A stretch of DNA of 56,969 nt, from the NCBI GenBank assembly GCA_029941135.1, contig JAPYRI010000002.1, positions 30,063 through 87,031 of the forward strand, in the 5' to 3' direction. This DNA is from Alphaproteobacteria bacterium. GTDB lineage: Bacteria > Pseudomonadota > Alphaproteobacteria > JAPYRI01. A model generated the notes under the pieces. It was not told the origin of the DNA. It made no database searches and worked only from the letters and a program-made list of their open reading frames with translations. The position numbers were made by a program, and so were the translations under genes. Below are positions 9,291-19,700 of the stretch, in pieces (within the stretch, counting starts at the first letter, position 1; every line of letters starts with the position of its first letter).

Positions 9291-9567
9291 GTGGGAGAGA
9301 TTTGCGGCTCGTTCGATTAATGACGGGCACAGCAAACGCCGAAGGAGCAACCGCCCCGGAAACTCTCAGGCAAAAGGGCCGCAAGGCGTGGCACTCTGGA
9401 AAGTAAACCGGCCGTTTTTATCCGGCTGTTTCCGACAATCGTAAAGTCGGGATCAAGGTTTCACCGAAGGGGTAAGCCGCTTTGATGCCGCGCATTGTGT
9501 CGATACCAAAGCAAAGTGCGGCTGAGTACAAAGTTGGCCAATCTCTCAGGTCCCAAGACAGAGGGGG
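9291..9567 (+). promoter_or_regulatory. Tandem glycine riboswitch upstream of the gcv operon
   Basis: Two glycine aptamer signatures lie in series. The first has GGGAGAGA, GCCGAAGGAGCAA and AACTCTCAGGCAAAAGG, ending near CACTCTGGA. The second has CACCGAAGGGGTAAG, then an unusually long arm, then AATCTCTCAGGTCCCAAGACAGAGGG. The order and sequences match the known glycine riboswitch consensus. It sits directly upstream of gcvT and should switch the glycine cleavage operon on when glycine is abundant. The leader from the end of aptamer 2 to the gcvT ATG is about 75 nt and should hold the expression platform; no clear T-run terminator is seen, so control may be at translation (inference). Confidence 0.93.
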
Positions 9568-9642
9568 CGTGTGTTTCCGTCACGACTCCGCGCGCGGATG
9601 ACGACGGGACGTTGCGCCCTCGTAACCGCTGTCGTAGGACCT

Positions 9643-10761
9643 ATGAGCGATCTGGACCCCGAACCCACTAAGAAAACGCCCTTGCATGGATTGCACATGT
9701 CCCTGGGCGCAAAAATGGTGCCTTTTGCCGGCTATGACATGCCGGTTCAGTACCCGGCTGGGATACTGGCTGAGCACATCCACACCCGTGCCCACGCCGG
9801 GTTGTTCGACGTATCCCACATGGGGCAAATACGCCTCTCCGGGCCGCGAGCCGCGCAAGATCTGCAAACATTGGTTCCTGGTGACATCACCGGTTTGGCC
9901 ATCGGTGACATGCGATACACCCTGTTTACAGGGAATGACGGTGGCATCTTGGATGACTTGATGGTGACCAAGGTCGACGACGGGTTGTTGCTGGTAGTGA
10001 ACGCCGCTTGCAAGCACGCTGATTTTGCCCACCTCAAAAAAAGCCTGCCGTCCACGTCCGCCGTTGAAATGTTGGACGATCGGGCATTGCTAGCGCTTCA
10101 GGGGCCCGAGGCACTAACTGTACTTGCGAAATTAGCGCCTGAAGTGAGCGGATTAACCTTCATGAAAGCGGCAGAGATCGAGGTGGCAGGTATTGCCTGT
10201 TTCGTCAGCCGGTCCGGGTATACCGGTGAGGACGGTTTCGAAATATCGATGGCTGCCGACCGTGCGCGCGAGCTGGCGACGTTGTTATTGGACGCTTCCG
10301 AAGTTGAACCCATAGGCCTCGGCGCCCGCGACAGTCTGCGCCTTGAGGCCGGATTGTGCCTTTATGGCCATGACATTGACGGGACCACAACACCGGTGGA
10401 AGCCGCTTTAAGCTGGGCGATTGGCAAACGCCGGCGGATTGGGGGCGGTTTTCCAGGGTCTGACGTGATATTGGCTCAACTTCGCAATGGCGCGCCGCGA
10501 AAGCGCGTGGGCGTTCAGGCAGAAGGACGGGCGCCGGCGCGCGATCACACTGAAATCAGGGCGCCGGGTGGCGAACCCATCGGCGAGATTACCAGCGGTG
10601 GCTTTGGACCCACAGTTGGAGGTCCCGTCGCCATGGGTTACGTGACTAGCCGTTTTACGGAAGTTGGCACGCCGGTCGAACTGGTCGTGCGTGGTAAAGC
10701 GCGGCCAGCAAATATTGTCAAATTACCGTACACGCCACATCGGTATGTAAAAACCATATAG
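9643..10761 (+). CDS. gcvT: Glycine cleavage system T protein (aminomethyltransferase)
   Basis: Transfers the methylene group from lipoyl-bound aminomethyl of GcvH to tetrahydrofolate and releases ammonia. Family motifs are LHMSLGAKMVPFAGYDMPVQ, FDVSHMGQI and SGYTGEDGFEI. I start at ATG 9643 (372 aa), which gives a normal N-terminus. The track start is GTG 9571, only 3 bp after the riboswitch core, and ATG 9598 also exists in frame; both would add a non-homologous Arg-rich leader. First gene of the riboswitch-controlled operon; gcvH follows 34 bp on. Confidence 0.95.
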   Translation: MSDLDPEPTKKTPLHGLHMSLGAKMVPFAGYDMPVQYPAGILAEHIHTRAHAGLFDVSHMGQIRLSGPRAAQDLQTLVPGDITGLAIGDMRYTLFTGNDGGILDDLMVTKVDDGLLLVVNAACKHADFAHLKKSLPSTSAVEMLDDRALLALQGPEALTVLAKLAPEVSGLTFMKAAEIEVAGIACFVSRSGYTGEDGFEISMAADRARELATLLLDASEVEPIGLGARDSLRLEAGLCLYGHDIDGTTTPVEAALSWAIGKRRRIGGGFPGSDVILAQLRNGAPRKRVGVQAEGRAPARDHTEIRAPGGEPIGEITSGGFGPTVGGPVAMGYVTSRFTEVGTPVELVVRGKARPANIVKLPYTPHRYVKTI

Positions 10762-10795
10762 AAAATTGCTCAAATATTGACGACGGAGGGGGCCA

Positions 10796-11173
10796 ATGGC
10801 CGAACTGAGATTTACCGAAGAACATGAATGGATCCGAATCGACGGAAACGAAGGCACCATTGGCATCAGCGATTACGCGCAAGAGCAATTGGGCGACATT
10901 GTCTATGTGGAGCTGCCCGCCGTTGGCGCGTCACTGTTTCAGGGAGACGAGGCGGCGGTGGTCGAATCGGTTAAAGCCGCCAGCGAGATCTATGCCCCTG
11001 TCGCCGGAGAGGTTACGGCAGTGAACGATGAATTGAATGGAGACCCGGGCATCGTCAATCAGGACTCCATGGGGGCCGGATGGTTCATCAAGATGAAAGT
11101 CGAAAACACGTCTCAATTAAGTGAACTGATGACGGAGCAGACATACAAAGACATGGTCGAGGGATTGAAATAA
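10796..11173 (+). CDS. gcvH: Glycine cleavage system H protein
   Basis: The lipoyl carrier that shuttles the aminomethyl group between GcvP and GcvT. The lipoylation lysine lies in [19 protein letters not shown], the standard biotinyl/lipoyl hairpin. The start [12 protein letters not shown] and the 125-aa length fit the family. A GGAGGGGG ribosome site precedes ATG 10796. Its TAA overlaps the gcvPA ATG by one base, so the two are likely translationally coupled. Confidence 0.97.
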   Translation: MAELRFTEEHEWIRIDGNEGTIGISDYAQEQLGDIVYVELPAVGASLFQGDEAAVVESVKAASEIYAPVAGEVTAVNDELNGDPGIVNQDSMGAGWFIKMKVENTSQLSELMTEQTYKDMVEGLK

Positions 11174-12522
11174 TGCGGTATTTGCCGCTGACCGATGGTG
11201 ACCGCACGTCCATGCTGGCGGAAATCGGGGTCGACTCAATTGACGATTTGTATGCCGACGTGCCACCCAGCGTGCGCCTGGACGGATTGATTGATTTGCC
11301 GCTTCACCAGGGCGAGCTTGAGGTCGAGCGAGCCATGAAACAATTGGCGGCGAAAAATCTGGAAGCGGGTGCAGCCCCGTTCTTCGTTGGCGCCGGCGCC
11401 TATCGTCATCACATTCCTGCAGCGGTGGATCACCTCATTCAGCGGAGCGAGTTCCTGACGGCATATACGCCCTATCAGCCTGAAATCAGCCAGGGCACTT
11501 TGCAATGTTTGTTCGAATATCAAACCCAGGTTGCCTTGCTGACCGGAACCGAAGTTGCCAATGCGTCCATGTACGACGGCTCAACCGCCTGTGCGGAAGC
11601 CGTCTTGATGGCGCGCCGGGTGACCCGGCGGAAAAACGTCGTTGTGTCCGGTGGTTTGCATCCACATTACCGGGAAGTCACCAAAACCACCCTCAGATTT
11701 ACGGAGGGAAAACTTACGCCGTGTCCGCCGGCGCCTGACGGGGTCGAAGACCTGGCCGGCCTCATCGATGGCGAGACCGCTTGCGTGGTCGTGCAAACGC
11801 CCGATCTGTTTGGCAATATCCGCGATCTCCAGCCATTGGCGGCTGCTGCCCAGGCGGCGGGCGCGCTTCTGATCGCTGTGTTCACCGAAGCCATGTCCCT
11901 TGGCGCCCTTATGCCGCCTGGGGAAATGGGCGCCGATATTGTCGTGGGCGAAGGTCAATCGTTCGGCAATGGGCTTAATTTTGGCGGACCCAATTTAGGT
12001 CTGTTTGCCACCCGTCAATTGTATCAGCGTCAGATGCCCGGCCGATTATGCGGTGAGACCGTGGATGCGGACGGGCGGCGCGGCTACGTACTGACGTTAT
12101 CTACGCGCGAACAACACATCCGCCGTGAGAAGGCCACCAGCAACATCTGCACGAACGCCGGCCTGTGTGCGCTCGCCTTCTGTATTCACATGGCGCTGCT
12201 GGGGGAAGACGGCCTCAAGCGGATCGCTCAACTCAACCACAAGGCAGCCATCGATTTAGCCGGCAAACTTCAACCGGTGCCAGGGGTGGAGGTACTCAAT
12301 AAAACCTATTTCAATGAATTCACCATCCGTGTTGATGGGCGCGCGGACCGGATTGTAGAAAGTATGGCCGGGCAAGGCGTGCTCGGCGGGGTTCCGCTGT
12401 CGCGCTTATGCCCAGATCGGGAGGAACTAGCAGATTTGATTTTGGTGGCGGCAACCGAGTGCACCACCGACCTTGAAATGGATCAATTGGCGGCCGCGCT
12501 CGGGAAGGCGGTGGCGTCATGA
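11173..12522 (+). CDS. gcvPA: Glycine dehydrogenase (decarboxylating) subunit 1
   Basis: The N-terminal half of a two-subunit P protein, which decarboxylates glycine with PLP. Seen: [51 protein letters not shown] and [17 protein letters not shown]. At 449 aa it has the usual length for the split form. The PLP lysine is in subunit 2. It overlaps gcvH by 1 nt and gcvPB by 4 nt, consistent with equimolar production of the two halves. Confidence 0.96.
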   Translation: MRYLPLTDGDRTSMLAEIGVDSIDDLYADVPPSVRLDGLIDLPLHQGELEVERAMKQLAAKNLEAGAAPFFVGAGAYRHHIPAAVDHLIQRSEFLTAYTPYQPEISQGTLQCLFEYQTQVALLTGTEVANASMYDGSTACAEAVLMARRVTRRKNVVVSGGLHPHYREVTKTTLRFTEGKLTPCPPAPDGVEDLAGLIDGETACVVVQTPDLFGNIRDLQPLAAAAQAAGALLIAVFTEAMSLGALMPPGEMGADIVVGEGQSFGNGLNFGGPNLGLFATRQLYQRQMPGRLCGETVDADGRRGYVLTLSTREQHIRREKATSNICTNAGLCALAFCIHMALLGEDGLKRIAQLNHKAAIDLAGKLQPVPGVEVLNKTYFNEFTIRVDGRADRIVESMAGQGVLGGVPLSRLCPDREELADLILVAATECTTDLEMDQLAAALGKAVAS

Positions 12523-14087
12523 ACAGGCAGGGACGGCCAACGGCGCCGGGGCTGCAAGCTCAAGGCGCCAACGAAAGTTTCAATACCCACACGGGGCACC
12601 GGGGGCTTGAACATGAAGAGCCAGTGATTTTCGAGCAAGGCGCCGAAGGACGTTGCGGGGTCGATTTGCCCGATCCAGGCGCCTTCGAAGACTGTTTGGG
12701 TGGACTCAACCGCCACAATGAAATCGGTCTGCCCGGATTGTCTGAACCTCAAGTCATCCGCCACTTTGTTCGCCTTAGCCGAAAAAATTATGCCATTGAT
12801 TTGGGGATATACCCGCTCGGATCTTGCACCATGAAGCACAATCCGCGCCTGAATGAAGTGATTGCGCGTCTTCCCGGCTTCGCTAACGTCCATCCGTTGC
12901 AGCCGGTCAGCACCGTCCAAGGGGCTCTTGAGGTCATCGATATGGTGGCCCACTGGCTGCGCGCACTTACCGGCATGCCGGGGATCGCCATGTCACCCAA
13001 AGCGGGCGCGCACGGAGAATTGTGCGGCCTGATGGCCATTCGCGCAGCGCTTGAAGACCGGGGTGATGCGCGCCAGAAAGTATTGGTGCCGGAATCCGCC
13101 CACGGAACTAACCCCGCAACCGCCGCCTTGTGCGGTTACCGGGTCGAGGCCATTCCCGCCAATGTCCGCGGCCGGGTCGATTTGGGTATTTTACGCGAAC
13201 GTTTGGACGAAACGGTTGCGGCGGTCATGGTGACCAATCCTAACACTTGTGGACTGTTCGAAGACGAGGTCATCGAAATCGCCGAGGCAACGCACGCCGC
13301 CGGTGCTTTCTTTTACTGCGATGGTGCGAACTTCAACGCCATTGTCGGCCGGGTACGGCCCGGTGATTTGGGGGTTGATGCGATGCACATCAATCTTCAC
13401 AAGACGTTTTCAACCCCCCACGGCGGCGGCGGTCCGGGCGCGGGACCGGTCGTGTTCGCGAAAGAGTTGGCACCCTATGCCGCCTTGCCGCACGTAAACG
13501 CCGTCGACGGAGATTATACCCTGATTGAACATCAAGCGCCTGCCGCGGAAGAAAGTAAATCGTTCGGGCGCCTCACCGCTTTTCACGGCCAAATGGGCAT
13601 GTTCGTCCGCACGCTCACTTACATGTTAAGCCATGGGGCCGACGGGTTATGTAAGGTTGCTGAAGATGCCGTATTGGGGGCCAATTATCTGCTTGCGCGC
13701 TTAAAAGATGTCATGCCGCCTTCGTTCGACGGCCCATGTATGCACGAAGCCTTGTTTGATGACCGGTTCTTGATCGGCACCGACGTGACCACGCTTGATT
13801 TTTCGAAGGCGTTGATTGATGAAGGCTTCCATCCCATGACCATGTATTTTCCCTTGGTGGTACATGGCGCCCTGTTGATTGAGCCGACCGAAACCGAAAG
13901 CCGGGACAGTCTGGATGAGTTTGTTGTGGCTTTGCGGGGGCTAGTCGCCGACGCACAATCCGGCAATACCGCACGCTTTGCCGGCGCGCCCTACCTCAGT
14001 CCCCGGCGTCGCTTGGACGAAACCGCAGCCGCGCGCGCACCGGTCCTGCGGTGGTCGCCGCCGGCAACGCCGGAAGCCGCGGAATAG
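12519..14087 (+). CDS. gcvPB: Glycine dehydrogenase (decarboxylating) subunit 2
   Basis: The C-terminal half of the split glycine dehydrogenase, carrying the PLP lysine in [17 protein letters not shown]. Other marks are [14 protein letters not shown]-type sequence (here [14 protein letters not shown]) and [14 protein letters not shown]. It starts at ATG 12519 in the ATGA overlap with gcvPA. The first 30 or so residues and the last 20 (Pro/Ala-rich) are not conserved core. Last gene of the gcv operon; it converges with the F0 operon after 20 bp. An lpd gene for the L protein is not in the window. Confidence 0.96.
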   Translation: MNRQGRPTAPGLQAQGANESFNTHTGHRGLEHEEPVIFEQGAEGRCGVDLPDPGAFEDCLGGLNRHNEIGLPGLSEPQVIRHFVRLSRKNYAIDLGIYPLGSCTMKHNPRLNEVIARLPGFANVHPLQPVSTVQGALEVIDMVAHWLRALTGMPGIAMSPKAGAHGELCGLMAIRAALEDRGDARQKVLVPESAHGTNPATAALCGYRVEAIPANVRGRVDLGILRERLDETVAAVMVTNPNTCGLFEDEVIEIAEATHAAGAFFYCDGANFNAIVGRVRPGDLGVDAMHINLHKTFSTPHGGGGPGAGPVVFAKELAPYAALPHVNAVDGDYTLIEHQAPAAEESKSFGRLTAFHGQMGMFVRTLTYMLSHGADGLCKVAEDAVLGANYLLARLKDVMPPSFDGPCMHEALFDDRFLIGTDVTTLDFSKALIDEGFHPMTMYFPLVVHGALLIEPTETESRDSLDEFVVALRGLVADAQSGNTARFAGAPYLSPRRRLDETAAARAPVLRWSPPATPEAAE

Positions 14088-14107
14088 TGTTTTTGTTGGG
14101 GTGAGGC

Positions 14108-14596
14108 CTACGTTTGGGGCAACCGGGCACGTAGTTCAGCGACTGACTTTTCGATCTGGTCGTTGGCGGACGCTTCGTCCATTTGATCACGGATGACGGC
14201 GCTGGCCGCTGCTACTGCTACGTCCACCGAAATTTCGCGCGCTTCGTTTATCGCCTCGGTTTCGGCCAGTGCGATTTTGTCCACCGCCATCTGGATTCGA
14301 CGTTCTAAAGTTTCGGCCAACTGCACATCAGTTTCTGCGGTCAGTCTTTCAGCTTCCTGATTGGCGTGATCGATGATCTCATCAGCTTCCGAAACCGCGT
14401 CCCGTTGTTTGCGCTGATAAGATGCCAGCAGCGATTGCGCTTCTTCCCTCAGCGCTCGCGCTTCATCCAGTTCCTTACGGATATCGTCCGCACGCTTGTC
14501 CAAAATGGCCGCGACTGTGCCCGGTAATTTGTAGTAAAGGGCAACACCGACAAGCCCGACAAACGCCATCGCAACCCAAAATGCTGCATCGAACAT
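14108..14596 (-). CDS. atpF: ATP synthase F0 subunit b
   Basis: Peripheral stalk subunit of the F0 sector. A single N-terminal membrane helix (AAFWVAMAFVGLVGVALYYK) is followed by a long charged coiled coil (DKRADDIRKELDEARALREE). It has 162 aa. It is the last gene of atpI-atpB-atpE-b'-b, the order typical of Alphaproteobacteria, where b and b' form a heterodimer. The F1 genes are not in the window, as expected for the split arrangement in this class. Confidence 0.94.
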   Translation of the reverse strand: MFDAAFWVAMAFVGLVGVALYYKLPGTVAAILDKRADDIRKELDEARALREEAQSLLASYQRKQRDAVSEADEIIDHANQEAERLTAETDVQLAETLERRIQMAVDKIALAETEAINEAREISVDVAVAAASAVIRDQMDEASANDQIEKSVAELRARLPQT

Positions 14597-14608
14597 GGAC
14601 TGATCTCC

Positions 14609-15103
14609 CTAAACCTGCCGCGCCGCCAACTCGGCATCCACGGCGGCGTGCAGCGTGTCCTCAGCAACCGATATGCCAATCAATCGCTCTATCGCAAACT
14701 GCGCGGTTTGAGCTGATATCTCGCGCACATTTGCAAGTGCAGTTGATTTAGCCTCTTGAATACGGACATTGGCTTTCTGGGCATTTTCCGCTAGGCGCGT
14801 TTCTAGTTCGGCTTTGCGCCGTTCCGCATCAGCGGCCATTTTAGCATGGGTCTCGAGGGAAAACGCATGGGCCTTTTCACGGGCCTCCGCCAATGAAGCT
14901 TCGTACTCTGCCAGAACGCGCTCCGAATCCTTGCGCAACCGATCCGCTTCGTCCAGGTCGTCGGCAATCCGGTCCTGCCGCGCTTCTAAAACTTCAGCGA
15001 TACGCGGCAAAACCAGCTTCGACAGCACAAAGTAAAGCGCGACGAACGTGATTGTCAGCCAAACCAGCTGGGTCCCGAAAAATTCCGGATTTATTTGGGG
15101 CAT
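14609..15103 (-). CDS. atpG: ATP synthase F0 subunit b'
   Basis: Second, diverged b-type stalk subunit found in Alphaproteobacteria and cyanobacteria. Membrane helix: TQLVWLTITFVALYFVLSK. It is followed by RIAEVLEARQDRIADDLDEA and an Ala/Glu/Arg coiled coil to the end. It has 164 aa and lies 12 bp upstream of the b gene. The symbol atpG (also atpX or atpF2) is used variably for b'; it is not the F1 gamma subunit here. Confidence 0.93.
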   Translation of the reverse strand: MPQINPEFFGTQLVWLTITFVALYFVLSKLVLPRIAEVLEARQDRIADDLDEADRLRKDSERVLAEYEASLAEAREKAHAFSLETHAKMAADAERRKAELETRLAENAQKANVRIQEAKSTALANVREISAQTAQFAIERLIGISVAEDTLHAAVDAELAARQV

Positions 15104-15174
15104 GGAACGTCCCTTATCTGCGCCGCCATCAGGCTACAACACCCAAAGAGCGGATGTTCGCGGGGTAAACGGCC

Positions 15175-15402
15175 CTAAAATACGAACAGAATGAGCATCG
15201 CGATCACCAGCGCAAACAGGGCGATCGCTTCCACCAGCGCGAAGCCGAGCAGAACATTGCCGAAAACCTTCGGGGCCGCAGCCGGATTACGCATAGAGCC
15301 TGCAATAAAGTTGCCAAAAATATTGCCGATGCCAATGCCCACGCCAGCAAGCGCGATGGTCGCGAGACCGGCGCCAATTAATTTTGCTGCTTCAGCTTCC
15401 AT
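15175..15402 (-). CDS. atpE: ATP synthase F0 subunit c
   Basis: The proton-carrying ring proteolipid, 75 aa with two membrane helices. The first contains the Gly/Ala packing motif [13 protein letters not shown]. The polar loop is RNPAAAPK. The proton-binding glutamate is in [16 protein letters not shown]. No extra acidic sodium-site residues are obvious, so a proton-coupled ring is likely. It sits between atpB and the b' gene. Confidence 0.96.
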   Translation of the reverse strand: MEAEAAKLIGAGLATIALAGVGIGIGNIFGNFIAGSMRNPAAAPKVFGNVLLGFALVEAIALFALVIAMLILFVF

Positions 15403-15488
15403 GGTTCGAATTCCCTTTTTCTTGAACGTATCAGATGATGATGTGTGATTGGCCGTCGCCCGTCGTTGGCCCTAAATCCTGTTGTGGT

Positions 15489-16229
15489 CTAGTGATGCAA
15501 GTGCACGGCATCGTTTAAATAGATGCAACTCAGAATGGTGAAAACGTAAGCTTGAAGAAAGGCAATGCCAATCTCGAGGCCGGTAAGGGCGATGATAAAG
15601 GCCAATGGCGCCCAACCACCGATGAAACCCAGTGAAATCACGAACCCACCAAATACTTTGAGCATAGTGTGACCCGCCATCATGTTGGCGAACAGCCGCA
15701 CCGAGAGGCTGATTGGGCGGGTGAGGTAGGACAAAATTTCGATCGGCACCAGGAGGACGAGCAAATACACAGGCACGCCATCAGGCACGAAATATTTGAC
15801 GAAACCCATACCATGGCGGGCAAAGCCGATAACGGTCACGCCGATAAAAACCACGGCGGCCAGGGCAAAAGTGACGATGATGTGGCTGGTGACGGTAAAC
15901 GCATACGGCACCATGCCAACCAAGTTCGAGAATAGGATGAACATGAACAGGGTGAAAATGAAGGGAAAGTACCTGCGCCCTTCTGAGCCCACATTGTCCC
16001 GGATCATGTTAGCGATAAATTCGTAACTGAGCTCGGCCATCGATTGCCAGCGACCGGGGATCATCGCGTGCTGACGCATGCCGAGGATCAAAAATCCGGT
16101 GACCAACATGGCCACGATGATCATAAAAAGGCCGGAGTTGGTGAGCGAAGGATCAACCCCACCAATCGGGGCTATCTCGACCAACTTATGAATTTCAAAC
16201 TGAGCTAACGGGCTGTGACCTCGCGCCAC
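15489..16229 (-). CDS. atpB: ATP synthase F0 subunit a
   Basis: The stator proton-channel subunit, 246 aa with five to six hydrophobic segments. The essential arginine is in SLSVRLFANMMAGH. The C-terminal helix pair ends LQAYVFTILSCIYLNDAVHL, as in the family. The N-terminus (SPLAQFEIHKLVEI) is typical of the alphaproteobacterial form. It lies between atpI and atpE. Confidence 0.96.
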   Translation of the reverse strand: MARGHSPLAQFEIHKLVEIAPIGGVDPSLTNSGLFMIIVAMLVTGFLILGMRQHAMIPGRWQSMAELSYEFIANMIRDNVGSEGRRYFPFIFTLFMFILFSNLVGMVPYAFTVTSHIIVTFALAAVVFIGVTVIGFARHGMGFVKYFVPDGVPVYLLVLLVPIEILSYLTRPISLSVRLFANMMAGHTMLKVFGGFVISLGFIGGWAPLAFIIALTGLEIGIAFLQAYVFTILSCIYLNDAVHLHH

Positions 16230-16262
16230 GTCCTGTCCTTTCTTGCCTAACCGTTACTTAAC

Positions 16263-16616
16263 TTAATACCCAGATCCAGCTGCGCCGCCGTTTCCGTCTG
16301 CTTCATCCCGTTCCGCGGCAAGGCCAATTTCCTTCGCCGTCCGAAACACGTTCATTGTCCCTGCAGCCGCTCCTAAAAAGAAAAACAGCAGCAGGAACCA
16401 CGGTAGAGTTCCAAGCCACTGGTCTAAGAGCCAACCAATACCGCCACCAACCACTAATCCGGTTACCAGTTCGACACCCAGCCGCAGGGCAAGGCCCATG
16501 CTAGTGTTTGGACGCCGAGTCCGGTCCTCCGGATGTCGGTCTTGCCTGATTTTTTGAGCCTTGCGTAACCGGCCATCCAGTTGTCGCAAACTGTTGTGAT
16601 CATTGTCATCGGCCAT
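16263..16616 (-). CDS. atpI: AtpI-like F0F1 ATP synthase assembly protein
   Basis: A 117-aa protein with two membrane segments (LVTGLVVGGGIGWLLDQWLG and LPWFLLLFFFLGAAAGTMNV). This is the layout of AtpI, the auxiliary protein that helps assemble the c ring and is thought to handle Mg2+. The charged N-terminus (QKIRQDRHPEDRTRRP) and the short Gly-rich tail are typical of the alphaproteobacterial version. First gene of the F0 operon; the promoter should lie in the 137 bp between it and smc. Confidence 0.88.
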   Translation of the reverse strand: MADDNDHNSLRQLDGRLRKAQKIRQDRHPEDRTRRPNTSMGLALRLGVELVTGLVVGGGIGWLLDQWLGTLPWFLLLFFFLGAAAGTMNVFRTAKEIGLAAERDEADGNGGAAGSGY

Positions 16617-16753
16617 GACGTAACCGCGCTGCCTGCGTTGGCCTCAAAAACTAGAAAATTCGGGTGCAACATAGAGGCTGTTCTTAGAGCTGTCAAGAGC
16701 CCATAATTCGGTCTTAACCCTATGATAAAACTAATATATTTGGATCGAACTCA

Positions 16754-19700
16754 TCAGCCGATAGCGGCTAAATCCTCGGCTTTGGCCAGGTCCACCGAGA
16801 CCAGGTTTGAAACCCCCCGTTCGGACATGGTCACACCGAATAAACGGTCCATGCGTGACATGGTCACCATGTTATGGCTGACGATCAGGAAGCGGGTTTG
16901 AGTGGCGTCGGCAATTTCGCGCAACAGATTGCAAAAACGATCGACATTGGCGTCGTCCAGGGGGGCGTCAACTTCGTCGAGCACGCATATGGGCGCAGGG
17001 TTGGTGAGAAACACGGCAAAGATGAGGGCAAGCGCGGTTAACGCCTGTTCGCCGCCTGACAGAAGTGACATGATCTGAAGGCGTTTTCCGGGCGGGCTGG
17101 CCATAATCTGGAGTCCCGCTTCCAGGGGATCATCGGAATCGGTCAATTCCAAGTAGGCCTGACCGCCGCCGTAAAGGCGCTCGAACAATTTCGAAAAATG
17201 ATCGTTAACTTCGGTAAAGGCCTTGAGCATGCGTTCTCTGCCTTCCCGATTGAGACTGCTGATCCCTTGACGTAGGCGGCTTATGGCGGCTTCCAAATCC
17301 TGCCGTTCGGTCAACAAGGTCTGAAGCTGCTCATCTAATTCCTCCGCCTCTTGTTCGGCGCGCAAATTAACCGCGCCAATGTTCTCGCGCTCTCGCTTTA
17401 GACGCTCGATTCGGGTTTCCATTTGTTCGGTCGGCAGAAATTCCCCGTCCGGATCGAAATCGGCTTTTGTAGGCACTTGCTGTGGGCGGCAATTCAGGAC
17501 TTCATCGATGCGTTGGGCAATACCATCCCGGCGCTCGATCCCTTGATCACGGGCCGCTTCAACCCGCACCCTGTCTTCGCGCATGAGGCTCAGTGATTCT
17601 TGGACTTGGCGAACTTCTTTATCTGCTTGCACAAGCTTGTTTTCGGCAACGGCCAGCGCATCCGCGGCGATCTTCCGTGTTTCTTCCACATGGGCCGATT
17701 GTTCAGCTAAGGCTTGGCGGTTGGCCTCAATTTCCTTGGGTCGATCCTCGATTTGCTGCAATTCTTCTTTTGCCACCTGCGCACGCTGAGACAATTCCTC
17801 AAGATGTCTGAGCGCCTCCGCGGCACGCACATCCCATGCGTCTTGCTCGCGACCAATCGTTTCAAGGCGTTGCAGCCGGGCGCGGGTTTCCTGCTCCAGC
17901 ATGGCAAGGGCGCCTCTGGTTTCCGCATAGTTGGTCCTTAAGGTGTCCACAGCCTCGCGCTTCCGCGTGAGCGCAACGCGCAAATCTATGCCCTCAGGCG
18001 GTTCCTCTAATTCCTTTTCAAATCCACCGAGACGGTCAACGGTCTCTTTCTGGTCGTCGGTCAGGCGGGACAGTGCTTCAGCCAAAGCGGCCGCCCGTTT
18101 GTCACGGTCGGAGGCTTTGTTCAGGGCGGCGGTAAAGACATCTTGGGCTTCATCCATGTTCTGCCCGGCGGTGCGCCAGGCGTCGCGCGCAGTTTGCTCG
18201 ACCACCCCAGCGGCTGTGGTCGCTGTGCCCAATTCCTCAACTCGTTTGCGGCTGTGATTAGCCGTGCTGACGGCGTCGGGCAGCTTTTGATCCAATTCCT
18301 TCAAGCAATTACGTTGTGCCAGCCGCGTTGCCGCCGGAGTTACCGCCTCGTGTGTGGTTGTGTAGCCGTCCCACCGCCATTGCGAACCCTCGGGGCTCAC
18401 AAGCCGTTGGCCTTGCACCAGATCTTTGGCCAAACGGGGGCCAATTTGCTCGCTGACCACGCCAACTTGCCGAAGGCGTTGTTGCAATACCACAGGTGCT
18501 TTCACGTGATCGGCCAGGGGGGAGGCCCCCGGTGGCAAAGCTGGACCTTCCGTGTCTGATGTCTGCCCGGTTCGTTGCGCCCAATGAATCGGGGCCCCTT
18601 CAACGGCAGATGCGCTTAAATCGTCGCCGAGGGCCGCCCCAAGTGCTGCTTCGAAACCAGGTTCGGCGTCAATTTCATCGACTACGGCTGGCCACAGATC
18701 GTTTTCGTCAACCAATAGCGATTGATTGAGCGCGGCAATTTCGGCATCAATGCGGGTCAAAATACGATCGGTTTCGTCATAGGTGGTGCGCGCGCCGGTT
18801 TCCGCCGTTTGGGCAAGGGTACGGGTTCGCTGGGCTTCCTCAAGGTCGAGAGTTGCTTTTTCTTGCGCCCGGCGTGCCTCGTTAACACCTGCAGCGGCTT
18901 GATCCGCCTTGTCAGTCTGCTCCTGGCTAATATCCAAAAGCCTGTGTTCTTCTTCAATCCCCGACAGTTGGGCGTTCAGGCGCTCCAAACGTAGCTTCGC
19001 TTCACTTACCTGTTGCTCCAAATGGCGCCGGCGCGCCAATAAAGCCGCGCTTTGCTGGCTTAGCTCATCCAATGTCTTCTCTTCGGTGGTGAGCTCGGCT
19101 TCGGCGCTGGCGACAGCCGCGCGGGCTGCCGTTGCCGTATCGGTTTGGTGATTTTGGGCGCTCTCAATCTCCGCTTTCTCATCGTTCAACCGGCTTTGTG
19201 CGGCTTTCGCATCGTCGCCTTGGACGACTTCCCGCTCAACATCGTGCCCAATTTGCGTGAGACGATTATACAGACGCTGTTTTGCTTCCACCAATCTTTG
19301 CGCTTCCGCATCCAAAATGTCGCGCTCGGCGGTCAGTCGATGCACGGCTGCCGCTGCGTCGGCTTCGCTTTGTCGCAAAGCCGGTAACTCCTGTTGCAGT
19401 GTGGCTTGCCGGGTGGACGCGGCGGCCACTTCGCCGGTCATGTTGCGGACCCGGGTCTCCGCCGTTTTTAAATCCTCTTCGGCTTGCTCAACCGCCGCCG
19501 ACGCTTCTTGCCAACGCACATAGTGCAATGTTGCGTCCAGGAGCCGGATTTGCTCGCTAACCTTGCGGTAGCGTTTAGCTTGCCGGCTTTGGCGTTTTAA
19601 ACTCAACAACTGGTTTTCAATCTGGCCGGTGACGTCTTCCAATCGAACCAAATTGTTTTCCGCCGCGCGCAAACGCAACTCCGCTTCGTGACGGCGGGAA

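Noticed and set aside
9571-9642. Earlier gcvT start at GTG 9571
   Set aside because: It starts at the edge of the riboswitch and adds residues not found in GcvT proteins.
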